Of a stretch of 64,000 nucleotides of DNA, positions 59,163 to 64,000 are shown one piece after another (position 1 is the first letter of the stretch; every line of letters starts with the position of its first letter). The translations under genes were made by a program, and so were the position numbers. Below the pieces are notes generated by a model. The model ran no database searches and had not been told where the DNA came from. It was given only the letters and a program-made list of their open reading frames with translations. The stretch is from Paragonimus westermani (taxonomy: Eukaryota; Platyhelminthes; Trematoda; Plagiorchiida; Troglotrematidae): NCBI GenBank assembly GCA_008508345.1, contig QNGE01001693.1, positions 44,599 to 108,598 of the forward strand, in the 5' to 3' direction.

Positions 59163-59337
59163 TGTGAGGTCAATGGTCATGATTGGAATGGCCGGAGTTC
59201 AAATCCCGGCCGTGGCAAGGATATGCACTACTGACGAGCGAAACTCGAGTCTAGTGCTTCTTTTCGAAAGAGGCTGGCTGGAAAGTCTATCTGAATGCGA
59301 ACGCTGCGATCAAATGTGAGTGATGGTCAACGTGAAA
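59163..59337 (+). mobile_element. tRNA-derived SINE copy B, A box and stem II deleted
   Basis: Sequence is very close to copy A apart from two small deletions. One removes 22 bases holding the A box (between CAATGG and TCATGATTGG, near 59176). The other removes stem II of the ribozyme, so CTGACGA (59231-59237) is followed by only GC before GAAACTCGAGTC. B box, stem I and stem III remain. The copy can neither drive normal pol III transcription nor cleave. Few other differences from copy A means the deletions are recent. Confidence 0.85.
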
Positions 59338-60020
59338 ATAAACCAAATCCCCGACTACTCATCAGTAAAGTAAGGGAGATTGTAGGATTTTAATGGGTCA
59401 CTACTTGTTTTGGCATACCCTCTGACTGTACTAGAAGCCTGCGACCGATCGGTTATTCTGGGTGCCTGAGTCCTACCTTATGTCATGTCGTTAGCAGAAT
59501 GTGTTTTGTATAGCTACCCTCCGAATACCAAAAGTTTTACGTCACTCATCCGGCCATTCGGACGCAATCACCAGAAAACAACTTATCCCCAAGTGAATTA
59601 ACGACGTACTAAAAGACAGGAAACGGGTCTGCCACCTGTGAAACCGCTTATCCAATAGCTGGGCACAAGCAATCTTGCTGAGTTTACTCCAAGCACCTGA
59701 CAGCTCCAGGTGTACTCACTTTAAACAGGTCAAACATTACCCGTATCGCTCACCCTAGTTTTGCACGTCTCAAACGTACATTCTCATTCGCCACGGGAAC
59801 AGATGGAGTAAACCCAGAAAACCCTTTTGGACACAGTAAAGTGCAAATTAACAACCAGCAAGGGATACTTAGACATTTGAGGGCAACATTGAAACACAAA
59901 GCCGGAAAAGGTGAGGCTACCAAGGTGACACTAGGAAGACCGCTGCTTTAAAAAATTTGGAGTGGACACACCAAACATAACAAACTATATGAACTATAAT
60001 CAAATAACCACGGTTATCCC
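59338..60020. other. No recognisable gene
   Basis: Starts with the 3' extension shared with the inverted tail of copy C (59336-59371). The remainder shows no recognisable feature. Confidence 0.45.
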
Positions 60021-60024
60021 AAAT

Positions 60025-60135
60025 TAGTCATGATTGGAGTGATTAACAATTTGGGTGAGAGAGCGCGAACGTGTCCGAATCCTGGCCGTGGAGATAGCTA
60101 ACTGACGATCATAACAAAATCGACGTTTCCAAAGG
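60025..60135 (+). mobile_element. Possible SINE copy F, strongly decayed
   Basis: CATGATTGGAGTG, a B-box-like GTCCGAATCCTGGCCGTGG (60073-60091) and CTAACTGACGATCATAACAAAATCGA resemble, in order, the SINE head, the B box and the ribozyme region with CTGACGA. Many bases between differ, and stem III and stem I no longer pair. Order and spacing support a relic. Confidence 0.42.
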
Positions 60136-60488
60136 GCTAAATGTTCAGTCGGACCTCTTAAACTTTACTGTTCAGACGAGGCAACCGTCTCGATCAGAAA
60201 AACGCACGACTAAACCCCACTGTGTGACTTTCCGCAATGCATTCTTAAAAACGTGTTGTACAATTTGTTGAGAAATTTACGGATACAATCAATCACCGTC
60301 AACAGATAATCTTCTTCAGATAAACAGGCGAAACATATACGGAAGTAAGTAGGATGTATAATCAAACTATATGGTGTTAATGACCGTTAGGCGTTCTCGC
60401 TGTTTTTCAGCCACAGTATCCGGATGTACAGAATGACTGATGGTACCCTCACCTGAAAAGTGGCCTCGAGTTCTTTCCGTGTCAACGG

Positions 60489-60489
<1 letters not shown>
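60136..60489. other. No recognisable gene
   Basis: Short non-coding stretch before the LINE 5' region; nothing identified. Confidence 0.45.

Positions 60490-60519
<30 letters not shown>
60490..60519. repeat. (TG)n microsatellite
   Basis: Fifteen uninterrupted TG units. A shorter GTG-rich run sits at the same place in the second LINE 5' unit (61147-61170), so the tract is part of the duplicated unit. Confidence 0.92.
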
Positions 60520-60520
<1 letters not shown>

Positions 60521-60690
60521 TGTTCCCCCCTGACCCTTTCTGCTACCTTGGCGTGGTGGTCAGGCTTGCGTGCTGTTTTGCTCCAGAGGGCTGTGCTGAC
60601 TGTGACTTCGGTCCTTACGGGTTCAACCTTGTCAGATTGGCCGAAGGGGAGCAGCCGGACAAAAAGCAGATGCGTGAGTGGCTGTGGTCT
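60520..60690 (+). repeat. LINE 5' region unit 1
   Basis: It is about 80 percent identical by eye to 61172-61340. Shared words are CTGCTACCTTGGCG, GGGCTGTGCTGACTG and GTTCAACCTTGTCAGATTGG, then AGGGGAGCAGC and GACAAAAAGCAGATG. The offset is about 653 bp. Tandem 5' units of this kind serve as promoter monomers in some LINEs; here only the duplication itself is shown. Confidence 0.75.
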
Positions 60691-61171
60691 TCTATCCATT
60701 CTTTTCTTCGGCTTTGTCGGTGTATTGTATGATGAATGATCTGCCTGGCTTTTCATAGTCCAATGAGAACTTTGCTTTTCATCCTCATCTTCTCTGTGAT
60801 GCACTAGCCTGCACTCCCATACTGCAACGCTTCTTGTATCACACTTCAAAATCTTTCTTCTCAATGTAGATCTCGTCATTATAGCCTCTCTCTGTTTAGT
60901 TTCCGAGAGATAGGGGTTTCCTTTCCTTATTAGCCAATCAAGTGGCTAACCAGCATTGGCCGGCTGGACACAGAGGCCCCAGTGGCACACCTCCCGGTCT
61001 CATTTCTTCGGGTTTACACTGGATATGTGGTGTGTTGGTGGAACTGCAATTGGTGCAGCGCAAGCCAATTACGGTGACTGTTATGCGCAGGTGTCCCTTG
61101 GCTTCGGTCACTGTGACAGGCTAATCCGTATCGGATGCCGCCAACCGTGTGCGTGCGTGTGTGTGAATGTG

Positions 61172-61340
61172 TTGTGCTTCCCCTGACCTTTTCTGCTACC
61201 TTGGCGCGTTGATCAGGCTTCGTAATGTTTTGATCCGGTGGGCTGTGCTGACTGGGACTTCGGTTCCTTCAGGTTCAACCTTGTCAGATTGGCCAAAGGG
61301 GAGCAGCGAGACAAAAAGCAGATGTGTGCGTTTGTTTTGC
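61172..61340 (+). repeat. LINE 5' region unit 2
   Basis: Second copy of the unit, ending about 60 bp before the ORF start. Divergence between the units suggests the duplication predates this insertion, or that the two halves come from different source copies. Confidence 0.75.
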
Positions 61341-61401
61341 GTGTTGATGGTGTGCTGTAGCTTCTTTGGTCGTGGTGCTCGTTTCTGCCTGAACTGACTC
61401 T

Positions 61402-63858
61402 ATGTCTGTCTGCTGGGACCGTGTGTGCAGTGTTACTGTACCAGTGCCCCGAGGACGCAGGACGCTTACCACTGGAACTTGGAACGTGCGCACGCTGCTG
61501 GATCGACGCAGCGCCACAGAACGACCGAAACGACGCACCGCCCTTATCGCGATGGAACTGCGGCGGTATGGAATCGACGTAGCAGCCTTGAGCGAGACAA
61601 GGCTTGCAGACCAAGGTAAGTTGCGGGAAGCAGGCGCCGGGTACACTTTCTACTGGATAGGCTACCCGACAGACGGTGTTCGGGAGCATGGTGTCTGTTT
61701 TGCAGTCGCTGATCGCATCAATGGTTTGATGATAGGCGAACCGCACGGCATCAGCCCCCGAATGCTGTCGATGCGCCTGCGACTCGGTCGAGGTAAGTGT
61801 GCTACATTTGTTAGTGTTTATGGTCCAACTATGTGTCACACTGATGATACAAAGGACCAGTTCTATGATCAGCTGTCCGCCACAATCCGGTCTGCGCCAG
61901 TGAATGACCGACTGTTTGTTTTGGGTGACTTGAACGCTAGAGTTGGGCGCGACTCTGTAGCTTGGCCGGGAGTCCTCGGACCCTACGGCATTGGTTCAGT
62001 CAACGCGAACGGTGATCGTCTGCTGCACCTGTGTGCTACTCACGAGCTGGCTATCACGAACACCCGATTCCAGCTGGATGCGAGCGACATCACGACGTGG
62101 ACTCATCCACGAAGCGGTCACCACCACCTACTTGACTACGTGATTGTGCGGCAGCGCGACATTGGTGAAGTGCGCATCACGCGAGTGATGCGCGGGGCTG
62201 AATGTAGCACAGATCATAGGCTGGTCAGGACCAAATTGTTTATCCATGTACGCAAGTCCGTTTATTGTAGATCTTTTGGACAACGGCAGAAGCTGGATAT
62301 CAGAAGGTTGGAGAACTTCGAGACGAAGGCTGCCTTTCAACGTGCAGTCGTCGCTCGCCTGCACAATGCTCCTGTACCCACTACCCCCGAGGGTATGTGG
62401 CAACAACTGAAGAAACAGATTATGGTAGCAGCCACCGAGACGATCGGTGTGGAGCGCAAGAAACGCCCGGATTGGTTCGATGACAACAACGTGGCTATCT
62501 CCAACTTGGTACGAGAGAAGAATGCCGCGTTCGCCACATGCACAATGGACCCTGGCAATGGAGCGAAGAAGACTGGGTTCCGGAATATCCGCCGTCAACT
62601 GGCTGAGCGTGTTCGCGGAATTAAGGACAACTGGTGGAGGAAACAGGGCGAGCGCATGCAGGGCTTCGCAGATCGTCGGCAACACAAGGAGTTTTACGAT
62701 TCGCTTAAGGCGATCTTCGGTCCGTCTATCCAGTCTACTAAAGCACTGGTAGACGTGGACACCGGTTGTTCTTGCAGCCAGCCGGAAGACATCATGGGAA
62801 TATGGCGCAAACACTTCGGCAGCCTGTTAAACCGCCCTACTACAATTGATTGGGCGACTGTTAACAGTCTGCCGCAACAGGACGTCAAATCTTCGCTTGC
62901 TCTCGCCCCCGACTTGCTGGAGTTGCAGAGGGCGATTGGTCAACTGCGCAACGGGAAGGCTGCAGGCGAGGATGGGCTGCCAGGTGAGATCCTGAAGAAT
63001 GGCGGTCCGGCGTTGAAACGCGCTCTGCTCCAGCTGGTTCACTCCATCTGGGAGCACGAGTTGATGCCGCAAGACTTCGAGGATGCCCTCATCGTACTCT
63101 CGTTCACTGGCAAGGGTAGCAAGCAATGCACCGAAAGCTACCAAGGTATCAGCCTTTTGAGCTGTGCAGGCAAGGTACTTGCCAGAATCATCCTGAAACG
63201 ACTGAATGCAAACGTTCTGGAGATGAATTTTCCCGAAGAGCAGTGTGGGTTCCGGGCTAGTCGGAGTACGATCGACCTAATGTTTTCTGCTCGACAGCTC
63301 CAGAGGAAGTGCCAGGAACGAAACCAGCCTCTGTATGCCCTGTTCGTGGACTTCACCAAGGCGTTCGACTCCCTGAACCGCGAGGCGGTGTGTACGGTGC
63401 TTGGTAAGTTTAGATGTCCAGATGAGTTCGTCAATATGGTTAGATTGTTGCATGCGGGCATGAAGGCGAAGGTGCAATTGTGTGGATCGACCTCTGACAA
63501 TTTTGACATTGTCATTGATGTGAAGCAGGGTTGTGTTCTAGCATCAGCCCTGATTAGCTTATATTTGACTGCGATGGTAACAGTTGATTTTCAGAACTCT
63601 GAAGAGGATGGCGTTGAGATGGAGTACCGGAAGGACGGGCGTCTGTTGAATATACGACGTTTTGGCGCCCCAACCCGGATACAGACCTCAAGGATGCGGA
63701 TGCTTCTGTTCGCAGATGACAGCGCCTCGCTTCCGCAGCATCGAAGTTCGGATTGCACATCAACACAGGTAAGACGTTTTCGTTCTTTCAGCCTTCTCCT
63801 GGTACAGGTGCTGCTTTTGCACCTCCACCCTAAATCCGCATTGCTGGAGACAGTGTGA
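61402..63858 (+). CDS. LINE endonuclease/reverse transcriptase, frame broken at the RT end
   Basis: The frame opens 818 codons. The EEP endonuclease occupies roughly residues 22-290 with TGTWNVRT (N28), ALSETRL (catalytic E), GDLNARVG (D and N) and STDHRLV (D-H pair), all intact. The linker contains DNWWRKQGERM. RT motifs follow: NGKAAGEDGLPGEILK, YQGISLLSCAGKVLARI, EEQCGFRASRSTIDLM, LFVDFTKAFDSLNRE (motif A), VKQGCVLASALISLYL and LLFADD with FADD at 770-773. Right after FADD about 25 expected residues are missing and the frame shifts, so the last 45 residues are not native. The ATG at 61402 is the first in frame. The RT thumb is lost from this product. Confidence 0.85.
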   Translation: MSVCWDRVCSVTVPVPRGRRTLTTGTWNVRTLLDRRSATERPKRRTALIAMELRRYGIDVAALSETRLADQGKLREAGAGYTFYWIGYPTDGVREHGVCFAVADRINGLMIGEPHGISPRMLSMRLRLGRGKCATFVSVYGPTMCHTDDTKDQFYDQLSATIRSAPVNDRLFVLGDLNARVGRDSVAWPGVLGPYGIGSVNANGDRLLHLCATHELAITNTRFQLDASDITTWTHPRSGHHHLLDYVIVRQRDIGEVRITRVMRGAECSTDHRLVRTKLFIHVRKSVYCRSFGQRQKLDIRRLENFETKAAFQRAVVARLHNAPVPTTPEGMWQQLKKQIMVAATETIGVERKKRPDWFDDNNVAISNLVREKNAAFATCTMDPGNGAKKTGFRNIRRQLAERVRGIKDNWWRKQGERMQGFADRRQHKEFYDSLKAIFGPSIQSTKALVDVDTGCSCSQPEDIMGIWRKHFGSLLNRPTTIDWATVNSLPQQDVKSSLALAPDLLELQRAIGQLRNGKAAGEDGLPGEILKNGGPALKRALLQLVHSIWEHELMPQDFEDALIVLSFTGKGSKQCTESYQGISLLSCAGKVLARIILKRLNANVLEMNFPEEQCGFRASRSTIDLMFSARQLQRKCQERNQPLYALFVDFTKAFDSLNREAVCTVLGKFRCPDEFVNMVRLLHAGMKAKVQLCGSTSDNFDIVIDVKQGCVLASALISLYLTAMVTVDFQNSEEDGVEMEYRKDGRLLNIRRFGAPTRIQTSRMRMLLFADDSASLPQHRSSDCTSTQVRRFRSFSLLLVQVLLLHLHPKSALLETV

Positions 63859-64000
63859 ATGGCTGCGGGGATTTTTGCTACTTGGGTAGCAACTTGTCGA
63901 CAGATCTGTCCGTGGACCGCGAGTTGAGAGCGCGTGTGGCAAAGGCTAGCGCTGCTTTCGGACGTCTTGAAAGGCGTGTCTGGAAGAATCACAGCCTGAA
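63735..64000 (+). pseudogene. LINE RT C-terminal part in another frame
   Basis: In the frame starting at 63735 the native continuation reads AASKFGLHINTGKTFSFFQP, then a TAA at 63831, then GDFCYLGSNLSTDLSVDREL and RARVAKASAAFGRLERRVWK up to the window end. The C-Y-L-G-S and K-A-S-A-A-F-G-R-L blocks are standard downstream of FADD in this LINE type. The frame relation shows that a deletion after FADD, not a simple sequencing slip, joined the two parts. Confidence 0.85.

Larger units (their letters stand above)
60490..64000 (+). mobile_element. EEP/RT non-LTR retrotransposon (RTE-like), 3' end outside window
   Basis: It comprises a 5' region with two related units (60490-60690 and 61147-61345), an endonuclease-RT frame from 61402, and continuation to the window edge. 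GC content and codon pattern differ clearly from the surrounding AT-richer DNA. Order and motifs fit a single-ORF LINE of the kind common in flatworms; RTE-like is my best guess, CR1-like not excluded. A deletion and frameshift after the RT catalytic motif, plus a later stop, indicate a defective copy that could still have a working endonuclease. Confidence 0.88.

Noticed and set aside
60367..60879. 170-codon minus-strand frame with an HTHTHT run
   Set aside because: The run is the translation of the (TG)n microsatellite. The frame overlaps the LINE 5' unit and has no recognisable motif.
61213..61839. 208-codon minus-strand frame
   Set aside because: Shadow of the GC-rich LINE endonuclease frame on the other strand.
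62128..62814. 228-codon minus-strand frame
   Set aside because: Antisense to the LINE endonuclease/linker; no domain recognised.
1..64000. CRISPR arrays, operons, rRNA or bona fide tRNA genes
   Set aside because: No regularly spaced repeats, no rRNA-like sequence and no tRNA cloverleaf were seen. The tRNA-like boxes belong to the SINE or are too degenerate.

Overview
The window looks like gene-poor, repeat-rich DNA of a metazoan, most likely a parasitic flatworm (trematode or cestode). This rests on the repeat content: a Penelope-like element (PLE) carrying hammerhead ribozymes, a tRNA-derived SINE with an internal hammerhead (the architecture known from the schistosome Sm-alpha repeat), BEL/Pao and Ty3/gypsy relics, and several EEP-type LINE fragments. 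No bacterial gene organisation is visible, and I could not identify any host exon with confidence. Long stretches hold only short random open frames and read as intergenic or intronic.

Layout. 1-15.4 kb: no recognisable gene; one well-formed hammerhead at 9407-9453 and two weaker relics. 15.4-20.1 kb: a BEL/Pao retrotransposon, plus strand, recognisable from gag zinc knuckle to the integrase C-terminal region but broken by stops and frameshifts. It is interrupted by a 350-bp reverse-oriented insertion with a 9-10 bp target-site duplication. 21.2-21.9 kb: a cluster of three SINE copies; the central one is intact, flanked by a perfect 10-bp duplication, and contains a textbook hammerhead. 22.25-23.53 kb: an old PLE, minus strand, with a hammerhead and tandem junction. 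23.5-38.15 kb: nothing recognisable. 38.156-42.103 kb: a young PLE in partial tandem (5'-truncated copy followed by a complete 2588-bp unit), with an open reverse transcriptase/GIY-YIG frame and two hammerheads exactly one unit apart. 42.3-54.3 kb: LINE fragments, microsatellites and a 5'-truncated gypsy relic, minus strand. 56-60 kb: further damaged SINE copies. 60.49-64 kb: an EEP/RT LINE with a duplicated 5' region, running off the window end.

The most interesting theme is self-cleaving RNA. Three structurally distinct hammerhead types occur in 64 kb: in the SINE, in the PLE, and a free-standing one whose stem III is only ACGT. In the PLE the old and young copies differ by a compensatory base-pair change in stem I, which supports a selected RNA structure. 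Tandem PLE transcripts cut at both ribozymes would release a 2588-nt unit that still contains an in-frame ATG for the RT/endonuclease.
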